From assembly GCA_017958225.1 (NCBI GenBank), contig JAGDDD010000041.1, positions 1 through 53,407 on the forward strand: DNA of 53,407 bases, given 5' to 3'. This document shows, piece by piece, positions 1 through 8,434 of the stretch. This DNA comes from Alphaproteobacteria bacterium. GTDB lineage: Bacteria > Pseudomonadota > Alphaproteobacteria > CAAHEQ01 > UBA3637. A program made the translations under genes and the position numbers. Under the pieces are notes generated by a model, which was given only the letters and a program-made list of their open reading frames with translations, was not told the DNA's origin and made no database searches. The number at the start of each line of letters is the position of its first letter. Within the stretch, counting starts at the first letter, position 1.

Positions 1-35
1 AAGTAAAGTGAAAAAATCTTGGGATGAGGTTTCAA

Positions 36-134
36 TCGGACTGTGTATAAGTGCTTGTTTTATAAAGAAATCGTATTTAAGAGTCCGATAATTGATGAAT
101 TTTAGCGTTTTTCGGACTGGTCATTATCGGACTT
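36..134. repeat. Cluster of TCGGACT heptamers
   Basis: TCGGACT occurs directly at 36-42, 112-118 and 127-133 and inverted (AGTCCGA) at 82-88. GTCCGATAAT at 83-92 and ATTATCGGAC at 123-132 form a perfect 10-bp inverted repeat with a 30-base spacer. No gene is visible between positions 1 and 357. The cluster lies beside a copied tRNA end, so a protein-binding site is possible, but nothing identifies the protein. Confidence 0.4.
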
Positions 135-161
135 GCCGAATGGCTTGCAAACAAAAGAAAA

Positions 162-189
162 AGCCCTCGTTTGAAAGAGGGCTATAATA
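162..189 (-). terminator. Hairpin beside the truncated tRNA copy
   Basis: AGCCCTC at 162-168 pairs with GAGGGCT at 177-183. On the minus strand an A/T-rich run follows the stem (TTTTTCTTTTG). It sits just downstream of the 3'-tRNA copy, as the hairpin at 325-356 sits downstream of the real tRNA-Thr. It may be the terminator of a former tRNA gene. Confidence 0.5.
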
Positions 190-191
190 CC

Positions 192-209
192 TGGTGCCGC
201 TGGTGAGAA
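192..209 (-). repeat. 18-bp copy of the tRNA-Thr 3' end
   Basis: These bases are identical to 358-375, which encode CCA, the discriminator base, the 3' acceptor strand and part of the T arm of tRNA-Thr. The match stops at 209, after which the sequence is unrelated and GC-rich. Such a copy is what an attachment site of an integrated element, or a partial tRNA duplication, leaves behind. No integrase gene is present in the window. Confidence 0.6.
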
Positions 210-324
210 AGTTCGCTTGCGCTCATCCCTCACTTTGTTCGGGATCGCCTGCGGCGTCCATCTTCGCTTTGCTCCGATTCCGGCCTCACGTGCCCCCGTG
301 GTCCGTTTCCCCCGACGATAACCA

Positions 325-356
325 TAAAAAAAACACCCACAAGGGGTGCTTTTTTA
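325..356 (-). terminator. Terminator of tRNA-Thr
   Basis: A run of A, the stem ACACCC/GGGGTG with a short loop, then a run of T. It is symmetrical enough to work on both strands. It lies directly after the tRNA-Thr CCA end on the minus strand. Confidence 0.8.
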
Positions 357-357
357 A

Positions 358-432
358 TGGTGCCGCTGGTGAGAATCGGACTCACGACCCCACCCTTACC
401 AAGGGTGTGCTCTACCACTGAGCCACAGCGGC
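358..432 (-). tRNA. tRNA-Thr (anticodon GGT)
   Basis: The reverse complement folds as a full cloverleaf: acceptor GCCGCTG with CAGCGGC, D stem GCTC with GAGC, anticodon stem CACCC with GGGTG around loop TTGGTAA (anticodon GGT), and T stem GTGAG with CTCAC. CCA is encoded. The gene has its own promoter behind lepA and is followed by a terminator. The last 18 bases are copied at 192-209. Confidence 0.95.
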
Positions 433-443
433 AACGTTTTCAC

Positions 444-472
444 TTTTTACACATTTTTCCGACAAATGTCAA
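444..472 (-). promoter_or_regulatory. Promoter of tRNA-Thr
   Basis: On the minus strand: TTGACA, 17-base spacer, TAAAAA, ending about 12 bases before the mature tRNA. It lies in the short gap between the lepA stop codon and the tRNA. Confidence 0.6.
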
Positions 473-475
473 GAA

Positions 476-2278
476 CTAATTATCACCAATGCGCAAGGCC
501 TGTATAAACGCCGATTGCGGAATCTCCACTTTGCCGAATTGGCGCATACGCTTTTTACCTTCTTTTTGCTTTTCAAGCAGTTTGCGTTTGCGGGTAATGT
601 CGCCCCCATAACATTTGGCGGTTACGTCTTTGCGGTAAGCGGACAAGTCCTCACGCGCGATAATCTTTCCGCCGATCGAAGCTTGAATAGGAATCTTGAA
701 TTGGTGCCGAGGGATCAGCTCTTTGAGCCGCGCACAAATCTGTCGCCCGCGCCGTTCCGCCTCTGTCTTATGTGTCAGGAAGGAGAGGGCATCTACGTTT
801 TCCCCATTGACCAAAATCGATACTTTGACCAGGTCGCCGGCCTCGTAATCGCCTAACTCGTAATCAAAACTGGCATAGCCGCGCGAAATAGATTTGAGGC
901 GGTCGTAAAAGTCAAACACGATTTCACTTAAGGGCAGGCGATACACCGCCATGGCACGATTGCCGATATAGGTCAGGTTCTCCTGCACGCCGCGCCGTTC
1001 CGAACACAGCGTTAAAATAGAGCCTAAATATTCATCGGGGGTCATAATCGTGGCTTTGACCCAAGGCTCTTCAATGGAAGAAATCAATGTCGTATCCGGC
1101 ATATCCGAGGGGTTGTGCAAATCGCGCACCTCGCCGTTTGTCAGGTGCAGTTTATACACGACCGTCGGCGCGGTGGTAATCAAATCTAAATTGAATTCGC
1201 GCTCCAGGCGTTCCTGAATAATTTCCATATGGAGCAGGCCTAAAAAGCCGCAGCGAAAGCCTTGCCCCAACGCCATAGACTTTTCCGGAATAAAGTGGAA
1301 ACTGGCGTCGTTGAGTTGCAGTTTGCCCAAAGATTCTTTCAGGTTTTCATAATCGCTGGCGTCCAAAGGAAAGAACGAGCAGAACACCACCGGAACGCTA
1401 GGCTTAAAGCCTTCTAACGCTTTGTCGGTCGGGCGCTTGTCGTCGGTCAGGGTGTCGCCGACTTTGGTGTCGCCTATGGTCTTGATACTGGCGGTAATAA
1501 AGCCGATTTCGCCCGCGTGGAGAACATCCGTTTCCTTCATTTTTGGCTCAAACACGCCCACGCGCTCCACCGTATGCACTGTGCCGGCGGACATCATGCG
1601 AATAGTCATGCCCTTTTTCAGCACGCCTTCTTTGATACGCAACAGCACGACCACGCCCAAATATGCGTCATACCAAGAGTCAATCAGCAAGGCCTTGAGA
1701 GGCTGCGTTTCGTCGCCGACAGGGGCGGGGATCCTATGCACAATCGCTTCCAAAACATCCTCGATGCCTATGCCGGTTTTGGCTGAGATACACACCGCAT
1801 CCGACGCATCTATGCCGATGACATCCTCGATTTGCTGTTTCACACGGGGCACATCCGCAGCGGGCAGGTCAATCTTGTTGATGACCGGCACCAATTCGTG
1901 ATTGACTTCCAAAGCCTTGTAAGTGTTGGCCAGGGTTTGCGCTTCCACGCCCTGCGACGCATCCACAATCAGCAAAGAGCCTTCGCAGGCGGATAGTGAA
2001 CGACTGACCTCGTACCCGAAGTCCACATGTCCCGGCGTGTCAATCAAATTGAGCTCGTAAGTATGGCCGTCTTTGGCTTTATACGACAGGCGCACCGTCT
2101 GTGATTTGATGGTAATGCCGCGCTCGCGTTCGATATCCATGTTGTCCAAGATTTGCTCTTTCATCTCGCGCTTGGGCACCAAACCGCAATATTCAATCAG
2201 GCGATCCGCCAAGGTCGATTTGCCGTGGTCAATGTGCGCAATAATGGAAAAGTTGCGAATTTTGCTGATATCGTGCAT
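476..2278 (-). CDS. lepA: Elongation factor 4 (LepA)
   Basis: LepA is a ribosome-binding GTPase of the translation-factor family that remodels stalled elongating ribosomes. The 600 residues match the family's usual length. Visible motifs: P-loop AHIDHGKST at residues 14-22, DTPGH at about 80-84, NKID near 135, and a Lys/Arg-rich C-terminal region containing [17 protein letters not shown], characteristic of LepA. The reading frame is open for 35 more codons upstream, but the start at 2278 has AGGAACACAGG just before it and matches the family N-terminus. A promoter with a 17-base spacer lies close upstream. tRNA-Thr follows with its own promoter. Confidence 0.97.
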   Translation of the reverse strand: MHDISKIRNFSIIAHIDHGKSTLADRLIEYCGLVPKREMKEQILDNMDIERERGITIKSQTVRLSYKAKDGHTYELNLIDTPGHVDFGYEVSRSLSACEGSLLIVDASQGVEAQTLANTYKALEVNHELVPVINKIDLPAADVPRVKQQIEDVIGIDASDAVCISAKTGIGIEDVLEAIVHRIPAPVGDETQPLKALLIDSWYDAYLGVVVLLRIKEGVLKKGMTIRMMSAGTVHTVERVGVFEPKMKETDVLHAGEIGFITASIKTIGDTKVGDTLTDDKRPTDKALEGFKPSVPVVFCSFFPLDASDYENLKESLGKLQLNDASFHFIPEKSMALGQGFRCGFLGLLHMEIIQERLEREFNLDLITTAPTVVYKLHLTNGEVRDLHNPSDMPDTTLISSIEEPWVKATIMTPDEYLGSILTLCSERRGVQENLTYIGNRAMAVYRLPLSEIVFDFYDRLKSISRGYASFDYELGDYEAGDLVKVSILVNGENVDALSFLTHKTEAERRGRQICARLKELIPRHQFKIPIQASIGGKIIAREDLSAYRKDVTAKCYGGDITRKRKLLEKQKEGKKRMRQFGKVEIPQSAFIQALRIGDN

Positions 2279-2299
2279 CCTGTGTTCCTTTGACGAGCT

Positions 2300-2328
2300 A
2301 TTGTAAAGGAAAACACAATTAAAATCAA
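2300..2328 (-). promoter_or_regulatory. Promoter of lepA
   Basis: Minus strand TTGATT, 17-base spacer, TACAAT. The predicted start point gives a leader of about 15 bases that contains the lepA ribosome binding site. Confidence 0.6.
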
Positions 2329-2367
2329 GCGGAAAGTAAAACAATGCATAGTTTGTCAAAATATATT

Positions 2368-2396
2368 TTGCATTTGTGGGCAAATGGGGGTATAAC
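2368..2396 (+). promoter_or_regulatory. Promoter of the lipoprotein hydrolase; transcript probably leaderless
   Basis: TTGCAT, 17-base spacer, TATAAC. The -10 box ends six bases before the ATG at 2403, so transcription should begin at or next to the start codon. No Shine-Dalgarno sequence is visible between them. Confidence 0.6.
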
Positions 2397-2402
2397 TAAA
2401 GT

Positions 2403-3155
2403 ATGAAGAGATTATTATGCCTTTTATGTTTGTTGTTGTGCGCTTGTCAGACGCCTAATCCGCTGAAGAATATGCGCTTTGAGCAAATCAATGCCGGCGG
2501 CTATACCCTGTTTTCGACTTATCGGATTGAACAACCGGGGGCGCCGTTGAAGGTGTATATTGAAGGCGACGGTCATGCCTTTGACGCGCACGGTATGCCG
2601 ACCAACGATCCGACGCCGACCAACACATTTATGCGGTCTTTGGCTGCGGCGGATACCTCGCCCAACGTTGTTTATTTGGCTCGCCCCTGTCAGTATATTT
2701 TCAGTCGCGCCTGCACGCAAAAAGATTGGACTACAGGGCGTTTTGCGCCTGCTTTGATTCAGTCTATGGACACAGCGGTCGGGGCTTTAATGCGCAAAGC
2801 CCGCACGCAACAGGTCATTTTAATCGGTTATTCTGGTGGAGCGATGATGGCCGCGCAAATTGCTGCCGCACATCCGGCCTCTGTCAAGAAACTAATCACT
2901 ATTGCCGGTGTGTTAAATCACACACAATGGACGGGTTACCATGGCGATGCTCCCTTGGTGGACTCGGTTGATTTAAGCATTACGCCTGCCTTTTTAACAA
3001 TCCCGCAAGTGCACTATGTAGGCGGGAAAGATCCCGTTGTGCCACCAGTTTTGGCGCAAAATATTCTGCCTTCATCTGTGTTGGTCGTTGTCAAAAAGGC
3101 CACGCATGATTCCGGCTTTGACAGCATTTACGAAGATATTTGGAGCGAACAATGA
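2403..3155 (+). CDS. Lipoprotein of the alpha/beta-hydrolase fold
   Basis: A 250-residue protein with a lipoprotein signal sequence: lipobox LCAC, lipidated Cys15. The hydrolase core shows GYSGG at 142-146 (nucleophile Ser144), a candidate acid in GGKDP (Asp210) and a candidate base in ATHDSG (His235), all in the usual order. The natural substrate cannot be read from sequence. The start is fixed because the next Met lies after the lipobox. The stop overlaps the next start as ATGA, so the two genes are translationally coupled. The mRNA is probably leaderless (see the promoter). Confidence 0.8.
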   Translation: MKRLLCLLCLLLCACQTPNPLKNMRFEQINAGGYTLFSTYRIEQPGAPLKVYIEGDGHAFDAHGMPTNDPTPTNTFMRSLAAADTSPNVVYLARPCQYIFSRACTQKDWTTGRFAPALIQSMDTAVGALMRKARTQQVILIGYSGGAMMAAQIAAAHPASVKKLITIAGVLNHTQWTGYHGDAPLVDSVDLSITPAFLTIPQVHYVGGKDPVVPPVLAQNILPSSVLVVVKKATHDSGFDSIYEDIWSEQ

Positions 3156-4102
3156 AAAAGCACTCGGTGTGGGTTTTGACGGATGATCGTGCCGGTAATG
3201 TCAATCAGCTGTTGGGTGTGGCCGAAGCCTTGGGCTGGCCCTATGTGTGCAAGCCTGTGCGCTATACATCGTGGGTGAAATTGCCCAATCTGTTGCGCGG
3301 GGCATCTTTGGTCGGCGTTACCAAAGAGACCGCCAAAGACATCACAGCGCCTTTTCCCGATTTGGTATTAGGGGCCGGGCGGCGTATGTATCCTGTTTTG
3401 CGCTTTATCAAAAAGTGTTCGCCGAAAACGAAAATTGTGCAGTTGATGAACCCGGGCAGTGCCGGTTTTGCGGCAGCGGATTTGATTGTGTTGCCCTCGC
3501 ATGACGCCTATAAGGGCCACGCAAAAAATGTTGTGCGTGTGTTGGGCACAGCGCATCGGGTTACACCGGAGCGGTTGAAAAAAGAAAAGAAAAAGTGGAG
3601 CAAGTTTTTTGCGCCTTATGCCGAACCGTTTGTGTCTGTCATTGTCGGCGGCACAACCAAAAAGCAACCCTTTACGGCCGATATGGCTAAAGATTTGGCC
3701 TATAAATTGTTGCAGATGAAGGCCGGAGCCTTTTTGATTACGACTTCACGCCGCACACCTAAAGTTGTGGTGGATACGCTGAAAGAGGTTTTGCCCAAAA
3801 AGAAAACCTATCTTTATCAGTATGGAGACAAGGCGGAAAACCCATATTTCGGTTTGTTGGCCTGTGCGCAGCAAATTGTGGTGACCGGAGATTCCATGTC
3901 GATGTGCTCGGAAGCGTGTGGCGTTGGCGTGCCTGTGTTTATTTTTGCGCCTAAATCAGTGATGAGTGCGAAACACTTGCGTTTCCATCAGCAACTTTAT
4001 ACCAATGGTTATGCCACAGAACTCGGATCCGGACAGGTTGTGTTCGGGCATGTGCTCAATCCGGCGGCCGAGATTGCCGAACATATCAAGACTTTGTGGT
4101 AG
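3152..4102 (+). CDS. ELM1-like (DUF1022) protein
   Basis: A 316-residue protein beginning KKHSVWVLTDDRAGN and containing VLGAGRR, GGTTK, TTSRRTP and VTGDSMSM, the pattern of the family related to plant mitochondrial fission factor ELM1 and common in alphaproteobacteria. The fold resembles GT-B glycosyltransferases, and the second half (TGDSMSMCSEA) resembles a nucleotide-sugar binding region. The biochemical role is not established. An in-frame TTG 12 bases upstream is less likely as the start, because GGAG is well placed for the ATG at 3152. The 3' end overlaps the convergent DUF502 gene by 17 bases. Confidence 0.85.
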   Translation: MKKHSVWVLTDDRAGNVNQLLGVAEALGWPYVCKPVRYTSWVKLPNLLRGASLVGVTKETAKDITAPFPDLVLGAGRRMYPVLRFIKKCSPKTKIVQLMNPGSAGFAAADLIVLPSHDAYKGHAKNVVRVLGTAHRVTPERLKKEKKKWSKFFAPYAEPFVSVIVGGTTKKQPFTADMAKDLAYKLLQMKAGAFLITTSRRTPKVVVDTLKEVLPKKKTYLYQYGDKAENPYFGLLACAQQIVVTGDSMSMCSEACGVGVPVFIFAPKSVMSAKHLRFHQQLYTNGYATELGSGQVVFGHVLNPAAEIAEHIKTLW

Positions 4103-4790
4103 ATTTTTTTAAATCTTTTAGCGCAGATTTCAAAGCATCGTCCAAAAGTTTCTGCTGTTGCTTGGGCGATTCCGGCGTGACAATACCTGTAGATAAGATA
4201 ATTTTCCACGCTTCATCCACCTTTAATTGAACAGGGATGGTATCGGCCTCAGGCACAAACAGCAAAAAGCCCGAAGTCGGGTTGGGTGTCGTCGGCACAT
4301 AGACGCTGACAACGGCCTTTTTGATTTCATCTTGAATATGCGAGTAAGTCTTGCCCGTAATAAAAGCCAATGTCCAAAGGCCTTTGCGGGGATATTCGAT
4401 GAGAACGACTTTGTGGAAGGCAGACGACTGTGTGCCACCAATGACGGTTTCCAACACCTTTTTTAACGCCCCATATATGCCCGAGATAACAGGGATTTTC
4501 GAAATCGTTCGATTGACAAAAGTAATCAGCGCGTTGCCGATAAAGCCCGATGAGATAATGCCGACCAATAACAAAGCGACGCACAAGGTAACCGCGCTCA
4601 ATATAGGCACAATCAAAGGTTGGTAGGTTTCTGAAATGTATTGTTGAGGAATAAACTTGCCGACGCTGGCATCTAACATGGCGAACAGCTGCAAGGCTAA
4701 ATATATGGTAATGGCCAAAGGCGCCGATACCAAAATGCCGGTCAGGAAGTAAGTTTTCAAACTTTTTTTTGCTTTTTTTTCTGTTGCCAT
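4086..4790 (-). CDS. DUF502 family membrane protein
   Basis: A 234-residue protein with a basic N-terminus and two membrane segments, roughly residues 12-38 and 58-88. A family signature region follows (IPVISGIYGALKKVLE, then VVLIEYPRKGLWTLAFIT and VPTTPNPTSGFLLFVP). This matches DUF502, a widespread inner-membrane family without an assigned function. Its gene lies 60 bases downstream of the glycosyltransferase gene on the same strand, so co-transcription is likely. The 3' end overlaps the ELM1-like gene. Confidence 0.9.
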   Translation of the reverse strand: MATEKKAKKSLKTYFLTGILVSAPLAITIYLALQLFAMLDASVGKFIPQQYISETYQPLIVPILSAVTLCVALLLVGIISSGFIGNALITFVNRTISKIPVISGIYGALKKVLETVIGGTQSSAFHKVVLIEYPRKGLWTLAFITGKTYSHIQDEIKKAVVSVYVPTTPNPTSGFLLFVPEADTIPVQLKVDEAWKIILSTGIVTPESPKQQQKLLDDALKSALKDLKKSTTKS

Positions 4791-4850
4791 GATGTCCTCT
4801 TTGAATTTGTGATGTCAGTTTAGCATTTTTATTTTCTGTCCGCAAGGCGT

Positions 4851-5786
4851 TTATAAGGTGCGTATCATATCCGCCCATTGTTGTAGGCGTTGCGGGTAGG
4901 TGTGCTCCTTTAATGTGCGTTCATAGCCGGCTTGTGCGATGGCGGTGTATTGAGAAGGATTGCGCGTGATTTTAGCCACCCAGTCGGCCAACTCTTCCGG
5001 ACTGTTATAGGCCAAAGCCTCTTTGCCCGGGATGTAGCATTTTTCCAAATCAGTGCAGGCGCTGGTTAAAATCACTTTCCGCGCCGCTCCTAATTCAAAA
5101 ACACGAAAGTTGAGGCCATCGACGTTGTTAGGCGAAAACGCCATATTCAACGGGCACAGCGATTTTTGAATAAAGGCGGCGGCCTGCGTTAAAGATAACT
5201 TTTTGTTATGGACAGCGTGTTGCGATAAAAGCTTCTTGTCCCAACCTTTGCCATAGATTTGACAAGGCGTCGGGCAGTGTTGCAGATAGCGCATGCGCTC
5301 TGGGTTGGCTTGCCCAACAAAGAAAGGCTCTTGATAGGCCGGTCGTTCTGTCGGGCGGAAAATATCGGCGTTGGCGCATAAAGGCAAATAAAAGGCCGGA
5401 CACAGTTTTTTTGCTTCCTGTAAAAAGCCTGTATCTGTGCAAAACAGGGCATCCAAATGGAGTGCCTTGAATTCGTCTATGGCTTTGAAAACGTCGGCAA
5501 CCCAACCAACAAACAGGGCGGAAGTCGCAGAACGGCAGGCCTGTAAAATCGATAACGGCAGCAGGAAGGGAGAAATACACAGCACCACATCCGGTTTGAA
5601 TTCGGCCACTTGTTTGGCCAGGGCGTCGGCTCTGTTTTCTTGTCGGGCCTTTTTGTTCAATAAGCAGGCAGATAAAGGAAAATGATTAGTAATAAACAGG
5701 CGACAGTCATTTGTTGCCCGCAACGTCTGATAGACCGTTTCCGGCCAATTCATTACATTATGTTTTCCGACAACCAGTATTTTCAT
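4851..5786 (-). CDS. Glycosyltransferase, CgeB-like
   Basis: A 311-residue soluble protein. The N-terminal half resembles a GT-B donor-free domain (MKILVVGKHNVMNWPET, then FKPDVVLCISPFLL). The C-terminal half carries a GT1-like region with SPNNVDGLNFRVFELGAARK and a Glu placed as in the CgeB/DUF3880-type transferases (RVFELGA). It ends in the usual helical segment. Donor and acceptor are unknown; surface polysaccharide or protein glycosylation are both possible. A strong promoter, TTGACA-17-TATAAA, precedes it. Confidence 0.75.
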   Translation of the reverse strand: MKILVVGKHNVMNWPETVYQTLRATNDCRLFITNHFPLSACLLNKKARQENRADALAKQVAEFKPDVVLCISPFLLPLSILQACRSATSALFVGWVADVFKAIDEFKALHLDALFCTDTGFLQEAKKLCPAFYLPLCANADIFRPTERPAYQEPFFVGQANPERMRYLQHCPTPCQIYGKGWDKKLLSQHAVHNKKLSLTQAAAFIQKSLCPLNMAFSPNNVDGLNFRVFELGAARKVILTSACTDLEKCYIPGKEALAYNSPEELADWVAKITRNPSQYTAIAQAGYERTLKEHTYPQRLQQWADMIRTL

Positions 5787-5803
5787 AAAGCACTCTCTTA
5801 CCT

Positions 5804-5832
5804 TTTATAACGCGCCCTTACCGGCGTGTCAA
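5804..5832 (-). promoter_or_regulatory. Promoter of the glycosyltransferase gene
   Basis: Minus strand TTGACA, 17-base spacer, TATAAA. This is close to the sigma-70 consensus and drives the gene starting at 5786. Confidence 0.75.
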
Positions 5833-5841
5833 GAATAATGC

Positions 5842-5869
5842 TTGCAATGGGTTTTGTTTTTTCTATAAT
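5842..5869 (+). promoter_or_regulatory. Promoter of the MORN-repeat gene
   Basis: TTGCAA, 16-base spacer, TATAAT. It is divergent from the glycosyltransferase promoter; the two -35 boxes are about 10 bases apart, so one regulator could affect both. Confidence 0.7.
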
Positions 5870-5892
5870 AGATAAAAACAGGAAGGGGACGT

Positions 5893-7380
5893 ATGCGTTT
5901 ATTTTATATTCTTGCTATTTGTTTGGTATCCGCCGTGTGTGTGGCTCAATCGCCGGAACAAAAGGCGACAGCTCACTCGACGGCGTTTGCAGAAGATGCA
6001 CGTCAAGCCGGCCAGACCATAGAGCGAACCTATTACAAAGGTGGTCAGATCAAAACGGAGCAGGCTTTTGTCAATGGCGTGGCGGTGACCTCTCCGGTAA
6101 CATACTACGAAAATGGGCAAGTCAAACAGGAAGCCATGCCTGTCGGCGATTTTTCCGGTCCTATTCATACGTATTATGAGACGGGGGCCCTGCGTACCAT
6201 GACGACCTATAAAAAAGGCAAAAAAGACGGGTATATGCGGGTTTATCACGATAACGGGCAACTCAAACAAGAGTTTTATTATACGGACGGGCGCATGACG
6301 CACGCAGGGCGGCAATACTTTGCCAGCGGAAAATTGGCAGCCGACGCGGAGCCTATGACCGGCTTGATGAATCGTTATGATGAAGAAACGGGCCGGATTA
6401 TTGAAAAAGTGCCCTTTATCGATGGTCGAAAAGAGGGCGTTCGCCTGTTTTATGATACGCAGGGTCATCAAACCGGCTTTCAAGCCTGTCAAAACAATGT
6501 GTGTGGGGCGCATACGGATTTGACACAGAAACCATGGTATCAATACAGTTTCCCGAATATTCACGCCTCGTTTTGGTTGGTGCGCTTGCCCAAGACGATG
6601 CTGCAAACCAGTCGCAACTTTGTGCAAGAAAGGAATCAATTTGGCCTGTTGCAAATGCAGCAAGTGACGGCCGATGATCCGCAGATTAGCATTTTATATG
6701 CATACAATGCCGATGACTTGCCCAGTAAAGTAACCATTAATTTCCCGTTGGAAGGCGTTAAGGCGCTTGTGGAAAAAGAGTATACATATTCACCGCGCAC
6801 GATTACATGGAAACTCAACGGTGTGCCTGTTTGGGTCAGAAAGTGGGACAACGTAGGCATACAAACGGACGAATCGTTAAACAAGGCCCGCATTACAGAA
6901 ACGGATGAGGGGGCTCATAAGACGCGCCGCATTTTGGTGCAATCGCCGGACATCACTTGTCCTCTGTATCTGTCTTTTACAGTCAATGCGCAAAAAATGT
7001 TCACCACGGAAGATATCGGCTTGATTTATTGGAATAAACAGAAATCCATCACTTTGCGCCGTTCTGTGTCGTGGGCCTTTCAGCCCGACGGGCGTGTATC
7101 CTTTATGTATTTCCAGGTGCCGGAGCAATATTTGCGGGTGCAGTATGCATATGGCGTTGCCTCTCGTCTGATTGGCGAAAGTTGGCTTGAAACCAATGCA
7201 CAAGGCCAACACAAACAGTTTGATATGTCCTATATGTTCAATCAGTTGGGCGCGATATCCGGTCAGACGCTGTCGGCATATAATAAAGATGACCCGTTCC
7301 ACCAGAACAGTTTGTGGGATATGATTCGTCAAAACTATGACGAGATGCCGATCGCCGCAGAAAGTGCAATTAAGCAATAA
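5893..7380 (+). CDS. Secreted protein with MORN-type (YwqK-like) repeats
   Basis: A 495-residue protein with an N-terminal signal peptide (hydrophobic to about residue 18). Residues 45-155 hold five or so repeats of the form YY-x-NG-x-(L/V)-K-x-E, for example YYENGQVKQEA and YHDNGQLKQEF, as in MORN_2/YwqK proteins. The remaining 300 residues match nothing I recognise and are rich in beta-type sequence. Repeats of this kind usually form an extended beta surface. GGAAGGGG lies before the ATG. A hairpin follows immediately after the stop codon. Function unknown. Confidence 0.75.
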   Translation: MRLFYILAICLVSAVCVAQSPEQKATAHSTAFAEDARQAGQTIERTYYKGGQIKTEQAFVNGVAVTSPVTYYENGQVKQEAMPVGDFSGPIHTYYETGALRTMTTYKKGKKDGYMRVYHDNGQLKQEFYYTDGRMTHAGRQYFASGKLAADAEPMTGLMNRYDEETGRIIEKVPFIDGRKEGVRLFYDTQGHQTGFQACQNNVCGAHTDLTQKPWYQYSFPNIHASFWLVRLPKTMLQTSRNFVQERNQFGLLQMQQVTADDPQISILYAYNADDLPSKVTINFPLEGVKALVEKEYTYSPRTITWKLNGVPVWVRKWDNVGIQTDESLNKARITETDEGAHKTRRILVQSPDITCPLYLSFTVNAQKMFTTEDIGLIYWNKQKSITLRRSVSWAFQPDGRVSFMYFQVPEQYLRVQYAYGVASRLIGESWLETNAQGQHKQFDMSYMFNQLGAISGQTLSAYNKDDPFHQNSLWDMIRQNYDEMPIAAESAIKQ

Positions 7381-7384
7381 AAAA

Positions 7385-7404
7385 AGCACCCGACAGGTGC
7401 TTTC
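7385..7404. terminator. Shared terminator
   Basis: GCACC at 7386-7390 pairs with GGTGC at 7396-7400, flanked by A and T runs. It serves the MORN-repeat gene on the plus strand and tRNA-Phe on the minus strand. Confidence 0.8.
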
Positions 7405-7409
7405 TTAAA

Positions 7410-7485
7410 TGGTGCCCAGAGGCGGAATCGAACCACCGACACGAAGATTTTCAGTCTTCTGCTCTACCGACTGAGCTATCTGGGC
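7410..7485 (-). tRNA. tRNA-Phe (anticodon GAA)
   Basis: Complete cloverleaf with encoded CCA. Acceptor GCCCAGA pairs with TCTGGGC, the anticodon loop is CTGAAAA (anticodon GAA), and the T arm contains GGTTCGATTCC. It begins 15 bases after the aldose epimerase stop codon with no separate promoter visible, so it is probably processed from that operon's transcript. Confidence 0.95.
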
Positions 7486-7500
7486 AAAAAGTATTTTCCT

Positions 7501-8424
7501 TTATAAACGATTCTTGACCGCTTGTCCAGTATTTTTTTCATGAATAATCAATTTTATGCTTCCAGACAGGCTTTCGTTTTGTCCAAGACTGCGGATTCCG
7601 GTCCCTATAATGCCCATAGCCGCTTTGTTAAACGCGTTGTTTGTCATGGTCATCGGCACCAGTGAGAAGGTGTGGGAGTGTTCGGGAACATGCAAGGCCA
7701 CATGGTTGAAAATCGTGTCCGCTTGCATTTGAATTTCTATGCCGGATGAAGGATACTCAATACTGGCTTCCTGTCCAAAGCCGCCAAAACACGTGTGAGA
7801 TGGGGTGTTCGGCAAAGACTTCGTTTGCTCAAAGGTCCAACTGCTCGGCGTCTTGTAAGGTTGCGTAATCGGGTCGTCATTGTGCGACCAGACATTTTTC
7901 GTCTTGAAATTGAGTTTGACATGCGGAGATTTCACAAAAAACGGATGCACTCCCAAGCCGCAAGGCATAGGCAAGGTGCCCAAATTGGCAACACTGATGT
8001 CAATTACCAGCGCGTTGTCTTGCAGGGTATAGGTCAGCAACGCCTTGTAGGTAAAGGGCAGGCCTTTTGTTTTCTGTAAGTGCTCAAAAGACAAGGTAAC
8101 TTTGTTTTCCGCCGATTCAACGACTTGCCAGCGGGCTTTCCACCCATCGCCAAAAATAGGATCGGTGGTGTTCGGATGATTAGCCGGCACTTTGCGCAAA
8201 ACACCCCAGTAAGTGAATTGTCCGCCCTGGATGCTTTGTGTGTAGGGCAATTCCACAAACAAAGATGAGCCCAGCACATCTTTTCTTTTTTGCTTGGTGG
8301 GCGACATGGTGTGGAGCACTTCTTTGCCGGAAGCTGTCGTCAATTGAGTGATGGCACCGCCGAGTGAGGGCGCAATTGTCATTTTAAGAAAACGATTCGC
8401 TAATTTAATATTTTGTGACGACAT
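7501..8424 (-). CDS. Aldose 1-epimerase family protein
   Basis: A 307-residue protein of the GalM-like fold, which interconverts sugar anomers or acts on related hexose derivatives. Seen: the N-terminal SLGGAITQL, the central GLGVHPFF with the expected catalytic His, and the all-beta pattern throughout. The exact substrate cannot be deduced. The frame is open 16 codons further upstream, but AAGGAAACACC precedes the ATG at 8424. The start lies 10 bases after the stop of the PAS/GGDEF gene, indicating one operon, with tRNA-Phe last. Confidence 0.85.
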   Translation of the reverse strand: MSSQNIKLANRFLKMTIAPSLGGAITQLTTASGKEVLHTMSPTKQKRKDVLGSSLFVELPYTQSIQGGQFTYWGVLRKVPANHPNTTDPIFGDGWKARWQVVESAENKVTLSFEHLQKTKGLPFTYKALLTYTLQDNALVIDISVANLGTLPMPCGLGVHPFFVKSPHVKLNFKTKNVWSHNDDPITQPYKTPSSWTFEQTKSLPNTPSHTCFGGFGQEASIEYPSSGIEIQMQADTIFNHVALHVPEHSHTFSLVPMTMTNNAFNKAAMGIIGTGIRSLGQNESLSGSIKLIIHEKNTGQAVKNRL

Positions 8425-8434
8425 GGTGTTTCCT

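Noticed and set aside
194-421. 75-codon open frame across tRNA-Thr and its left flank
   Set aside because: It runs antisense through the tRNA and the terminator, and has no ribosome binding site.
5899-6663. 254-codon frame antisense to the MORN-repeat gene
   Set aside because: The opposite strand encodes a signal peptide and clear repeats with a promoter and binding site; the antisense product matches nothing.
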